DNA of 33,946 nt from JAMIFN01 sp035906235 (GCA_035906235.1 JAMIFN010000003.1:1-33946), one strand, 5' to 3'. Positions 6,424 through 13,744 are shown, counted from the stretch's first letter. Translations and numbers: made by a program. Notes: generated by a model from the sequence alone, not told the origin.

Positions 6424-7719
6424 ATGCAGTCTTTTTCTCTCCTCCAGATGGCGCGCATGGGCGCTGCCGCCGCTTGGGGCGCTTTGCGCTACCCAAAATT
6501 TGCCGATTTTCGCCCGCAAGATGCCAGCTTTTACCCGCGCGAAGTCTGCTACCCCGTGTACCAGCGCATGCGCCACGAAAACCGCGTGTTTTATATGCCC
6601 AAGCAATTGGGCTGGGCGGTGGCGGGCGATTACGAGACTTTTACCAAGTTGATTCGTGACGACCGCCTGTCGCTGCGCTTTGCCGATTGGCGCTTTTACC
6701 CCCGTGCGGCCGAGCACAAAAAAACCGCGCTGGACAAACTCACCGACAACCTGCTGATGAGCAAGCACCGCACCGACCACCAGCGCCTGCGCCGCCTGTC
6801 GGTCACGGCCTTTGCGCCGCGCATGGTCGATAAATTGATGCCGCAAATCCGCGCCACGGTGGCCCAACACTTTGACGCCATGCAAGCGCAAAGCCAAAAC
6901 GGCGTGATCGATTTTGTGCAGCTGGCCAAGGCCATTCCGCTAGAAATTCTGACCCAGTATTTAGGCGTGCCCAGCGATTATCAAAAAGACTTTTACGCTG
7001 TGTCTGAGGCGATTTTGGGGCAGTTCAACCCCAGCGCCGAGCTAGACGAAGCCGCCGCCCTGCAAGGCATAGATATGCTGAAAAAAATGGTGGCCGAAAA
7101 GCGCAAAAACCCGCAAGACGACCTCATTAGCGTCCTGGCGGCCACGGCAGAAGACGGCGATAAGCTCAGCGAAGACGAAATGCTGGCGCTGATTGCCTCG
7201 GTGCTGGCCGCTGGCCCCGATTCGGTGCGCGACCACATCACCACCGTGGCCCACACCCTGGCGCAGTTTCCCGCTGTGTGGGCAGAAATCCGCCAAAACC
7301 CCGAGCTGCTGCCGCAAGCCAGCCTAGAGGCTTTTCGCTGGAGCCACTGGGGGCATCGCGGCTTTACGCGCTTTACGCTCGAGCCGGTAGAGGTGTATGG
7401 CGTGACCATCCCCAAAGGCGAGATGCTGCGTTTGGTGCATCCCGTTTTTTTGTGTGACGAAAGCGTCTACCCCGAGCCAAATCGCTTCAACATCCACCGC
7501 GACAAGCTCGACAAAATGCTGCACTTTGGCACGGGGCCGCATTACTGCCTGGGCGCCAATATCGCCAAAGCCATTATCGATACCGTACTGGAAGCCATGC
7601 TCGCGCGTTATGCCAGCCTGGCCGTGGCCGAAGCGCCCGTGTTTGAAAGCAATATCGTCTCACGCCGCATCACCCGCCTGCCGCTGAAAGTCAGCCTGGC
7701 CGCGCCCGCTGCAGCCTAA
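6424..7719 (+). CDS. Cytochrome P450, second of a tandem pair
   Basis: A paralogue of the preceding P450. With the ATG at 6424 it has 431 residues and its heme Cys (FGTGPHYCLGANIA) is residue 375, exactly as in the first gene. This supports 6424 over the longer GTG start at 6391, which lies inside the terminator hairpin. ExxR is EAFR. The I-helix reads AGPDSVRD, where neither the usual acid-Thr pair nor a neighbouring Thr is present, so oxygen activation may differ. Long blocks are shared with the first copy, such as HQRLRRLSVTAFAPRMVDK and SEDEML. It follows an intrinsic terminator. Substrate unknown. Confidence 0.92.
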   Translation: MQSFSLLQMARMGAAAAWGALRYPKFADFRPQDASFYPREVCYPVYQRMRHENRVFYMPKQLGWAVAGDYETFTKLIRDDRLSLRFADWRFYPRAAEHKKTALDKLTDNLLMSKHRTDHQRLRRLSVTAFAPRMVDKLMPQIRATVAQHFDAMQAQSQNGVIDFVQLAKAIPLEILTQYLGVPSDYQKDFYAVSEAILGQFNPSAELDEAAALQGIDMLKKMVAEKRKNPQDDLISVLAATAEDGDKLSEDEMLALIASVLAAGPDSVRDHITTVAHTLAQFPAVWAEIRQNPELLPQASLEAFRWSHWGHRGFTRFTLEPVEVYGVTIPKGEMLRLVHPVFLCDESVYPEPNRFNIHRDKLDKMLHFGTGPHYCLGANIAKAIIDTVLEAMLARYASLAVAEAPVFESNIVSRRITRLPLKVSLAAPAAA

Positions 7720-7770
7720 AATCTGGCAGGGCTGGCAGCAGCCTTGCATTTTTACCCATGATTTTGGCAG

Positions 7771-7799
7771 TTCAGGCCGAAAAACCTGCCTGAGCAGCT
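7771..7799 (-). repeat. Dispersed element, copy 3
   Basis: Minus-strand copy with AGCTGCTCAGGCAGG followed by TTTTTCGGCCTGAA. Its upstream flank (minus strand) GCTATCAAAAACAAG is also seen, nearly unchanged, in front of copies 5 and 9. Confidence 0.88.
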
Positions 7800-7825
7800 C
7801 TTGTTTTTGATAGCATATATCCAAG

Positions 7826-7846
7826 ATTGCGGGTCAAGCCCGCAAT
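7826..7846. repeat. ATTGCGGGTC hairpin repeat, copy 2
   Basis: ATTGCGGG-TCAAG-CCCGCAAT followed by GAC; same family as 1091-1111. Confidence 0.75.
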
Positions 7847-7867
7847 GACGAGACCCCTGTATTCGTC

Positions 7868-7887
7868 ATTCCCGCGCAAGCGGGAAT
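7868..7887. repeat. dRS3-like hairpin ATTCCC-N8-GGGAAT, copy 2
   Basis: ATTCCC, GCGCAAGC, GGGAAT. It is in the opposite orientation to the copy at 1249-1268, judged by the flanking GTC and CCATG. Confidence 0.75.
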
Positions 7888-7915
7888 CCATGCATTTTTT
7901 ACAGTCAAATACGCG

Positions 7916-7945
7916 TTTTAGGCCGCCAAACCTGCCTGAACAGCT
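7916..7945 (-). repeat. Dispersed element, copy 4, directly before serB
   Basis: Minus-strand copy with AGCTGTTCAGGCAGG then TTTGGCGGCCTAAAA. It ends 14 bases before the serB ATG. The intervening TTGTTTTTATACT is AT-rich and contains TATACT. Confidence 0.85.
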
Positions 7946-7959
7946 CTTGTTTTTATACT

Positions 7960-8676
7960 ATGTCTGATAGCACTGATAGCCCTTCCCTCGTTCTCCAAGG
8001 CATCTCCCCGCCGCTGCGCTGGGCGGATTTCCGCATCGCCGCCTTTGATATGGATTCGACCCTGATCAATATCGAGTGCATCGACGAAATCGCCGCCGTT
8101 GCGGGTAAAAAAGCCGAGGTTGCCGCCATCACCGAAGCGGCCATGCGTGGCGAGATTCCCGATTTTCGCGCCAGCCTGATGCGCCGCTTGGCGCTGCTGG
8201 AAGGTTTGGACGAGAGCGCCCTGCAAACCGTGTTAGACACCCGCTTGCAGTTCAACCCTGGGGCAGAAAAACTGCTGGCGGCCTTGCACGCCAAGGGCAT
8301 CAAAACCCTGCTGGTATCGGGCGGCTTTACCTTTTTTGCCCGCGTGGTGCAGGCCAAGCTGGGCATGACGGCCATGCGAGCTAACGAACTGGAGATAGTC
8401 GGCGGCAAACTCACCGGCCGCGTGCTGCCGCAAGCCTGGGGCGGCGATGTCGTCGATGGCGAACAAAAACGCCTGGCGCTGACGCAATTTGCTGCCGACC
8501 ATGGCGCAGCGCTGAGCCAATGTATCGCCGTGGGCGATGGCGCCAACGATTTGCCCATGATGGGCGCGGCGGGCTTATCTGTGGCCTACCACGCCAAACC
8601 TGCGGTGCGGGCGCAGGCCAAGGTCGCCATCAACGCCGGTGGCCTAGACCGTCTGTTAGAAATTTTTGCCGCGTAA
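7960..8676 (+). CDS. serB: Phosphoserine phosphatase (HAD family)
   Basis: Dephosphorylates phosphoserine in the last step of serine synthesis. At 238 residues it has the HAD core but not the N-terminal ACT-like extension of E. coli SerB. Motif I is FDMDSTLI with Asp30 (nucleophile) and Asp32. The specificity segment CIDEIA follows. Motif II is LLVSGGFTFF, and motif IV is GDGANDLPMM. The ATG has no clear ribosome binding site because copy 4 of the repeat ends 14 bases upstream. It is followed after 10 bases by the RNA methyltransferase gene, likely in one operon. Serine made here is the substrate of GlyA, encoded at the right end of the window. Confidence 0.95.
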   Translation: MSDSTDSPSLVLQGISPPLRWADFRIAAFDMDSTLINIECIDEIAAVAGKKAEVAAITEAAMRGEIPDFRASLMRRLALLEGLDESALQTVLDTRLQFNPGAEKLLAALHAKGIKTLLVSGGFTFFARVVQAKLGMTAMRANELEIVGGKLTGRVLPQAWGGDVVDGEQKRLALTQFAADHGAALSQCIAVGDGANDLPMMGAAGLSVAYHAKPAVRAQAKVAINAGGLDRLLEIFAA

Positions 8677-8686
8677 AAAAACTGCC

Positions 8687-9601
8687 ATGCCCCAGGATTT
8701 TGCCCCCGCCACCACAGCGGCCATTAGCTCGCGCGAAAACCCCCTGATCAAGCAGCTGCACAAGCTGGCCCACGAAGGCAATGCTTACCGCAAACTGGGG
8801 CATATTTGGCTGGAAGGCGAGCATTTGAGCAGCAGTTTTTTACTCAAATGGCAGGCTGAAAATGCTATCGAAACAAGAGCTGCTCAGGCAGGTTTTTCGG
8901 CCTTAAATGGCAGAATCTTACCTAAAAAACTCATCGTCGCTGCCAGCTACGAAGCGCAGTTGCCACAGTTTTTGGCGCATTACGGCATAGCGCTCAATGG
9001 TGCAACGCTGCCCTGCCCGGTGCAGCTCGTGGCCGATAGCTTGCTGCCCGCCATCAGCAGCCTGGAATCGCCCGCCCCCATAGGCCTGCTGCTGGAAATG
9101 GCGCCCGAGGCCGCCGCCACAGCGGCAAGCGCGCCCCTCTTGACGCGCCAGCCCACCGTGCTGCTAGACCGCCTGCAAGACGCGGGCAATGTAGGTGCCA
9201 TCTTGCGTTGCGCCGCCGCCTTTGGTTTTCGGCAAATCGTGGCCATCAAAGGCAGCGTGGGATTGTGGTCGCCCAAGGTATTGCGCGCTGGCATGGGGGC
9301 GCATTTTGGCCTGCAATTGCACGAACTGTGCGACAGCACCGACACGCTGGCGCAGCTGCAGGCACTTGGCTTACCCCTCTTGGCGACCAGCTCGCACCAA
9401 GGCGATTATTTGCACCAAGCGCAGCTGCCGCAGCCCTGCGCTTGGCTCATGGGGCATGAAGGCCAGGGCCTGAGCGAAACTTGGCAAGCTGCTGCCAGCG
9501 GGCATATCCGCATTTGGCAGGCGGCGGAGGAATCACTGAATGTGGCCACAGCGGCTGCCATTTGCTTGCACGCCAGTGCGGCGCAGGCTATGCTGCACTA
9601 G
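8687..9601 (+). CDS. TrmH/SpoU-family RNA 2'-O-methyltransferase with an in-frame repeat
   Basis: A 304-residue SPOUT-class methyltransferase using S-adenosylmethionine. The trefoil-knot motifs are clear: DRLQDAGNVGAILRCAAAFGF (motif 1, with Asn and Arg), LMGHEGQGLS (motif 2) and ESLNVATAAAICLH (motif 3). The target, rRNA or tRNA, cannot be told from sequence. The ATG at 8687 is 10 bases after serB. Codons 64-73 (RAAQAGFSAL) are copy 5 of the dispersed repeat, in the N-terminal domain before the knot. Flanking codons such as ENAIET also match the repeat's upstream flank, so about 16-18 residues may be inserted. Confidence 0.92.
   Translation: MPQDFAPATTAAISSRENPLIKQLHKLAHEGNAYRKLGHIWLEGEHLSSSFLLKWQAENAIETRAAQAGFSALNGRILPKKLIVAASYEAQLPQFLAHYGIALNGATLPCPVQLVADSLLPAISSLESPAPIGLLLEMAPEAAATAASAPLLTRQPTVLLDRLQDAGNVGAILRCAAAFGFRQIVAIKGSVGLWSPKVLRAGMGAHFGLQLHELCDSTDTLAQLQALGLPLLATSSHQGDYLHQAQLPQPCAWLMGHEGQGLSETWQAAASGHIRIWQAAEESLNVATAAAICLHASAAQAMLH
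8878..8907 (+). repeat. Dispersed element, copy 5, inside the TrmH-type gene
   Basis: Core present, read in frame as RAAQAGFSAL. The usual CCTAAA near the end is CCTTAA here, which turns an in-frame TAA into TTA. Confidence 0.9.
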
Positions 9602-9632
9602 CGATTTAGCCGCCCTGAACTTGGAGGCCCCC

Positions 9633-10142
9633 ATGGACAACCCTGCCACCACCACCCCTATCAGCCCTTACACCCGTTTTTCTGGCTTAGCCGAATGGCG
9701 CAGCGCCTTACTGGCCTTTTTGCAACGCGCCGCCGCCGAAAAATGGCCGAAATTGATGTTTTGCGATAGCGATTTTTCGCTCTGGCCTTTGAACGATACT
9801 GAAATTTTGGCGGCCCTGGAAAACTGGAGCCACCGCCCCAATAGCTTCACCATCATCGCCGCCGATTACCGCCATATCGAGCGGAATTTCCCGCGCTTCA
9901 TCCAGTGGCGCCGACAATGGGATCACATCGTGCACGCCCATACCCCTGCCCCCGTACACAGCGGTAGTTTGCCGCATTGCATCTTGGCAGCGCCTCACAG
10001 CGCTCTGCACATTTTGGATCCTGTACGCTGCCGTGGCATTGCCCTGTACGAAGCCCATATGGTGCATGACCTAGAACTCGTGCTCGATGAAATTTTGCTC
10101 AAGGCCAGCAGCGCTTTTCCTGCCTCCACCACCGGCCTCTAA
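9633..10142 (+). CDS. Conserved burkholderial protein of unknown function
   Basis: A 169-residue soluble product. The ATG at 9633 has TTGGAGG at ideal spacing, so the longer upstream frame is not used. Recognisable stretches are YTRFSGLAEWRSAL, LMFCDSDFSLWPL, FTIIAADYRHIERNFPRFIQWRRQWDH (split by ERNFPRF) and the closing STTGL. This pattern matches a family of uncharacterised Burkholderiales proteins, which I believe is now catalogued as DUF7931; the number is from memory. The repeated 'acidic site, then RRQW' layout recalls phosphohydrolase or PLD-like folds only weakly. It lies between the methyltransferase and the HIT gene with 3 bases to the latter, so co-expression is likely. Confidence 0.75.
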   Translation: MDNPATTTPISPYTRFSGLAEWRSALLAFLQRAAAEKWPKLMFCDSDFSLWPLNDTEILAALENWSHRPNSFTIIAADYRHIERNFPRFIQWRRQWDHIVHAHTPAPVHSGSLPHCILAAPHSALHILDPVRCRGIALYEAHMVHDLELVLDEILLKASSAFPASTTGL

Positions 10143-10145
10143 ACC

Positions 10146-10589
10146 ATGATCGACTGCCCACTTTGCAGCGGACTAGGCGGCGAACTCATCGCCCAGACTG
10201 CGCACTACCGCCTGATCCGTGCTGATGAAGCCGGCTTTCCCCTGTTTTACCGCCTGATTTGGCAGCGCCATGTGGCCGAGTTCAGCGATTTATCACAGGC
10301 TGAACGCAGCATCTGCATGGAAGCCGTGGCCACGGTCGAACAAGTGCTGCGCCAGCAGCTGCCCCCAGATTTACGCCCCACCAAAATCAATCTGGCCAGC
10401 CTGGGCAATGTGGTGCCGCATTTGCACTGGCACATCATCGCCCGCTATGACTGGGACAGCCACTACCCCGCCCCGGTATGGGCAGCAGCGCAGCGCAGCC
10501 CCGATAGCGCCAAGCTGCAAACCCTGTGCGCCAGCTTGCCGCAGCTCCATGCCGCGCTGCAGACGGCGCTAGAACACGCTGCGGCCTAA
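10146..10589 (+). CDS. HIT-family nucleotide hydrolase
   Basis: A 147-residue histidine-triad protein. The catalytic motif is HLHWHII (about residues 95-101). A CPLC pair near the N-terminus (Cys4, Cys7) is probably a zinc site, as in several HIT branches. Family members hydrolyse nucleoside phosphoramidates or dinucleotides; the substrate here is unknown. It starts 3 bases after the preceding gene's stop. Length fits the family. Confidence 0.92.
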   Translation: MIDCPLCSGLGGELIAQTAHYRLIRADEAGFPLFYRLIWQRHVAEFSDLSQAERSICMEAVATVEQVLRQQLPPDLRPTKINLASLGNVVPHLHWHIIARYDWDSHYPAPVWAAAQRSPDSAKLQTLCASLPQLHAALQTALEHAAA

Positions 10590-10619
10590 AGCCAGCAAAC
10601 CCGAGAAAAGCCCGCATCT

Positions 10620-10625
10620 TATAAT
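10620..10625 (+). promoter_or_regulatory. -10 box of hemA, implying a nearly leaderless mRNA
   Basis: TATAAT ends 9 bases before the hemA ATG. There is no recognisable -35 or Shine-Dalgarno sequence. Transcription would start 2-4 bases before the ATG. Confidence 0.5.
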
Positions 10626-10634
10626 CGCCGGCTT

Positions 10635-11912
10635 ATGGCAGTTTGGGCATTAGGCATTAATCACACCACCGCACCGCTGGATTTGCGTGGGCGTTTTGCC
10701 ATTGCCGCGCACGATTTGCCGCCCACACTGGCGCAGCTCAAAGCCACTTTGGGCAGCCAGGCCGAAACCGCCATCGTCTCCACCTGCAACCGCACCGAGT
10801 TGTATTGCGCCGGCCAAGGCATAGAAGCCAGCCAAGGCCTAGCGTGGCTGGCCGCCAACGGCGGCGTTAGCCTAGCCGAGCTGCAAAGCCACGCCTACAT
10901 CAAACAAGCCGATCAGGCCGCGCGCCATGTGTTTCGCGTCGCCGCTGGCCTAGACAGCATGGTGCTGGGCGAGGCGCAAATTCTGGGGCAGCTCAAAGAC
11001 GCGGTGCGCGCTGCCGAAGACGCGGGCGTCATGGGCGCGACGCTGCATCAACTGTTTCAACGCGCCTTTCATGTCGCCAAAGAGGTGCGCAGCGATACCG
11101 AAATAGGCGAGCACAGCATCAGCATGTCGGCCGCTGCCGTGCGCCTGGCCGGGCAATTGTTTGACGATTTAAGCCGTACCAAAGTGCTGCTGGTAGGCGC
11201 GGGCGAAATGATCGAGCTGACCGCAGCGCACTTTGCGGCCAAACGCCCAGCGCAGATGGTGGTGGCCAACCGCACCGTCGAGCGCGGCCAAGCTTTGGCC
11301 AATAAATACGCGGCCGAGGGTTTGAGCACCAGCGTCATGCGCCTGGCCGATATTCCGCTGCGCCTGCATGAATTTGATGTGGTGGTCAGCTGCACCGCAT
11401 CGACCCTGCCCATCATCGGCCTGGGCGCAGTCGAACGCGCGGTACGCAGCCGCCGCCATCGCCCCATGTTTATGCTGGATTTGGCCGTGCCGCGCGATAT
11501 CGAGCCTGAGGTCAAGGCGCTGGACGATGTTTACCTCTACAGCGTTGATGATTTGGCCAGCGTGGTGCAAACTGGCCAGGCACAACGCCTAGCGGCCGTG
11601 GCGCAGGCTGAGCATATCGTCAACCGTGGGGTTGAGGACTTTATGGGCTGGCTGGCTGGGCGCAGCAGTGGTCAGGTCGATTTGATTCAGCAACTCAATG
11701 CCCAGGCTGAAGACTGGCGCCGCGCCGAGCTGGACAAAGCCCAGCGTTTGCTGGCCAAGGGCGAGAGCGCCGAGCTGGTGCTGCAAAGTTTGAGCCGCAG
11801 CCTGAGCCAAAAAATGCTGCACGGCGCCTACCACTATCTGCGCAACGCCAGCGAAGATGAACGCCAGACGCGCCAAGACATCTTGGCGCAAATCTTCCTC
11901 AAACGCGATTGA
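10635..11912 (+). CDS. hemA: Glutamyl-tRNA reductase
   Basis: Reduces glutamyl-tRNA to glutamate-1-semialdehyde with NADPH, the first committed step of C5-pathway heme synthesis. The 425-residue length is standard. The catalytic Cys51 lies in STCNRTELYC. The conserved GLDSMVLGEAQILGQLK block and the NADPH-binding VLLVGAGEM (about residue 185) are present. The C-terminal dimerisation helix contains LLAKGE and LSQKMLHGAY. In many relatives prfA follows hemA; here a YgjP-like peptidase gene starts 22 bases later. Heme from this pathway would serve the two P450s upstream, but no direct link is shown. Confidence 0.97.
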   Translation: MAVWALGINHTTAPLDLRGRFAIAAHDLPPTLAQLKATLGSQAETAIVSTCNRTELYCAGQGIEASQGLAWLAANGGVSLAELQSHAYIKQADQAARHVFRVAAGLDSMVLGEAQILGQLKDAVRAAEDAGVMGATLHQLFQRAFHVAKEVRSDTEIGEHSISMSAAAVRLAGQLFDDLSRTKVLLVGAGEMIELTAAHFAAKRPAQMVVANRTVERGQALANKYAAEGLSTSVMRLADIPLRLHEFDVVVSCTASTLPIIGLGAVERAVRSRRHRPMFMLDLAVPRDIEPEVKALDDVYLYSVDDLASVVQTGQAQRLAAVAQAEHIVNRGVEDFMGWLAGRSSGQVDLIQQLNAQAEDWRRAELDKAQRLLAKGESAELVLQSLSRSLSQKMLHGAYHYLRNASEDERQTRQDILAQIFLKRD

Positions 11913-11934
11913 TATTGCGCTGCAGATTTTGCCC

Positions 11935-12873
11935 ATGCCCCACATCGCCAACACCGCAGCGCCTACGCAATTGGATTTTTGGGCAGCGCCCGAGAGCTGC
12001 GCCCCTGCGCCCAGTTCGCTAACACCTAAGACACCAACGCCAGCAGCAGCAAACAGCCTAGAGAAAACTCCTAAAAAAGAAGCTACTCAGGCAGATTTGG
12101 CGCCAAAAATCCCCAAAAACAGCACGCAAAATCCATGGCTGCAGGCTATGCACAGCAGCCTGCTGCTGCACCCGCACGCTACGCAGCGCACCGTGCTGCA
12201 GGGGCAAACCGTGAGCTATAAGCTGGTGCGTAGCCCACGGCGCAGCGTGGGCTTCATGATCGGCAAGCTGGGTTTAGAGGTGCGCGCGGCCACCCGCATC
12301 AGCCTGGTGCAAATTGAAACCCTGCTGCAAGAGCGCAGCGCCTGGATACTCAAGCACCTCGAAAAAGCGCAGCAGATCGAGGCGGACAAGCCCAGCCCCA
12401 TCTGGGCCGATGGCGCCGATTGCCTGCTGCACGGCCAAAACCTGCGCCTGAGCTTGCGCCCCGAGTTGCCTGCAGGGGCGCATCGCTTACACGATGGGCA
12501 GCTGCAGCTGGCGCTTCCCGCCCAGGCCAGCGCCGCGCAGATTGAACGCGCCGCGATGGATTGGTACGGCCCTTACGCCTACACCCATTTTTGCCAGCGC
12601 CTAGACCACTACGCCCCAGGCATGGCGGTGCGCTGGAGCTTGCTCAAACTCTCGAGCGCCCGCACGCGCTGGGGCTCGGCCAAGCGCGATGGCAGCATCC
12701 GCCTGCATTGGCAATTGGTGCAACTCGCGCCTGAACTGCTGGACTATGTGGTGGTGCACGAGCTGGCGCACCTGCACGAGATGAACCACAGCCCGCGTTT
12801 TTGGGCCATCGTGGCGCAGCACTGCCCCGATTACAAAGCCTTGCGCGCACAGCTCAAACACCATATTTTGTAA
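11935..12873 (+). CDS. YgjP-like (DUF45) zinc metallopeptidase with a long N-terminal linker
   Basis: A 312-residue product from ATG 11935. The C-terminal domain has the zinc motif HELAHLHEMNHSPRFW, typical of the M48-like YgjP/DUF45 family. Upstream, LVRSPRRSVGFMIGKLGLEVRA and the WGSAKRDGSIRLHW block are also diagnostic. The first 85 or so residues are low-complexity, rich in Ala, Pro, Thr and Lys, and not part of the domain. Codons 49-55 (EATQADL) are copy 6 of the dispersed repeat in the same reading phase as in the TrmH-type gene. The longer frame from 11857 overlaps hemA and is not needed. Confidence 0.88.
   Translation: MPHIANTAAPTQLDFWAAPESCAPAPSSLTPKTPTPAAANSLEKTPKKEATQADLAPKIPKNSTQNPWLQAMHSSLLLHPHATQRTVLQGQTVSYKLVRSPRRSVGFMIGKLGLEVRAATRISLVQIETLLQERSAWILKHLEKAQQIEADKPSPIWADGADCLLHGQNLRLSLRPELPAGAHRLHDGQLQLALPAQASAAQIERAAMDWYGPYAYTHFCQRLDHYAPGMAVRWSLLKLSSARTRWGSAKRDGSIRLHWQLVQLAPELLDYVVVHELAHLHEMNHSPRFWAIVAQHCPDYKALRAQLKHHIL
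12081..12107 (+). repeat. Dispersed element, copy 6, degenerate, inside the DUF45 gene
   Basis: AGCTACTCAGGCAGA then TTTGGCGCCAAAAA. It matches the first 14 bases well and diverges afterwards. It is read as EATQADLAPK with no stop. Confidence 0.7.
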
Positions 12874-12969
12874 GCCAAAGCATGATGCTGCGCGCTGCGG
12901 GGTAGAAATCGGGCCGAAAAATACGGCATGAAATCGGGCATAATTGGCCGCAAGATTTACCCAGTTTTC

Positions 12970-13002
12970 AAGCCGCCTCAGCCGAGGCGGTTTTGCTTTT
13001 TT
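12970..13002 (+). terminator. Strong hairpin with T-run in the greA leader
   Basis: AAGCCGCCTC-AGCC-GAGGCGG-TTTTGCTTTTTT, ending about 30 bases before the greA ATG. It may end upstream transcripts or attenuate greA; the E. coli greA leader is known to terminate early and give short RNAs. Confidence 0.75.
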
Positions 13003-13033
13003 GTCTTCTTTTGTCCTTCCACGGTTTTTGTCT

Positions 13034-13510
13034 ATGAGCACCATTCCCATCACCACACGCGGCGCAGAAAAACTCAAGGCCGAGCTGCACAAACTCAAAA
13101 CCGTTGATCGCCCCTGGGTGATTAACGCCATCTCCGAAGCCCGCGCCCAAGGCGATTTGAGCGAAAACGCCGAGTACGAGGCCGCCAAAGATCGTCAAGG
13201 CTTTATCGAGGGGCGCATTGCCGAGGTGGAAAGCAAACTCTCCGCCGCGCAAATCATCGACCCAACTAGCATCAACGCCGATGGCCGCGTGGTTTTTGGC
13301 GCCACCGTCACGCTAGAAGACGAGGACAGCGGGCAAGAAGTGACCTACCAAATCGTGGGCGAAGACGAGGCCGACATCAAACAAAACCTGCTCAACTTTG
13401 GCAGCCCCATCGCCCGCGCCCTGATCGGCAAGGAAGAAGGCGATAGCGTCAAGGTGCAAACCCCAGGCGGCAGCAAAAGCTACGACATCGTTAAAGTGCA
13501 ATACCTGTAA
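13034..13510 (+). CDS. greA: Transcription elongation factor GreA
   Basis: Binds the secondary channel of RNA polymerase and stimulates cleavage of backtracked RNA. From ATG 13034 the product has 158 residues, the family size. The N-terminal coiled coil includes the acidic tip segment EARAQGDLSENAEYEAAKDRQ. The C-terminal FKBP-like domain has VVFGATVTLEDEDSG and GSPIARALIGKEEGDSV. A longer in-frame start at 12944 would include the leader hairpin and is rejected. In many relatives greA follows carB; here it follows the DUF45 gene behind a terminator. Confidence 0.97.
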   Translation: MSTIPITTRGAEKLKAELHKLKTVDRPWVINAISEARAQGDLSENAEYEAAKDRQGFIEGRIAEVESKLSAAQIIDPTSINADGRVVFGATVTLEDEDSGQEVTYQIVGEDEADIKQNLLNFGSPIARALIGKEEGDSVKVQTPGGSKSYDIVKVQYL

Positions 13511-13535
13511 AACGGCAAGCCCTGCCCCACACACC

Positions 13536-13558
13536 AAGCGCCGCAAGGCGCTTTTTTT
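13536..13558 (+). terminator. Intrinsic terminator of greA
   Basis: AAGCGCC-GCAA-GGCGCTT followed by seven T in total, 26 bases after the stop codon. Confidence 0.88.
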
Positions 13559-13607
13559 GCAGCCCAATCTACGCCAACTGCCCCTTTGTTGGTGCTTTGT
13601 TTTTTAT

Positions 13608-13637
13608 AGCTGCTCAGGCAGGTTTTTCGGCCTAAAA
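13608..13637 (+). repeat. Dispersed element, copy 7 (matches the core exactly)
   Basis: AGCTGCTCAGGCAGG then TTTTTCGGCCTAAAA, the best representative of the element. It lies between the greA terminator and argS. Confidence 0.93.
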
Positions 13638-13744
13638 GGCCAAAAACATCCTTAAAACATCGGCTCTACAAGCTGGTACTCGGGCTAAAATACAGGCTCA
13701 TTACTAAGCCTTTGATTTTCATGGGTTTTATCCAGAACAACACT

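Noticed and set aside
7731..7760. Possible terminator after the second P450
   Set aside because: Only a 4-bp GGCT/AGCC stem and an interrupted T-run; not convincing.
11857..11934. Upstream start of the DUF45 gene overlapping hemA
   Set aside because: It would put 26 basic codons inside hemA. The ATG at 11935, 22 bases after the hemA stop, is simpler.
12944..13033. N-terminal extension of GreA
   Set aside because: Encoded by the leader hairpin and T-run; the family starts at MSTIPITTRG.
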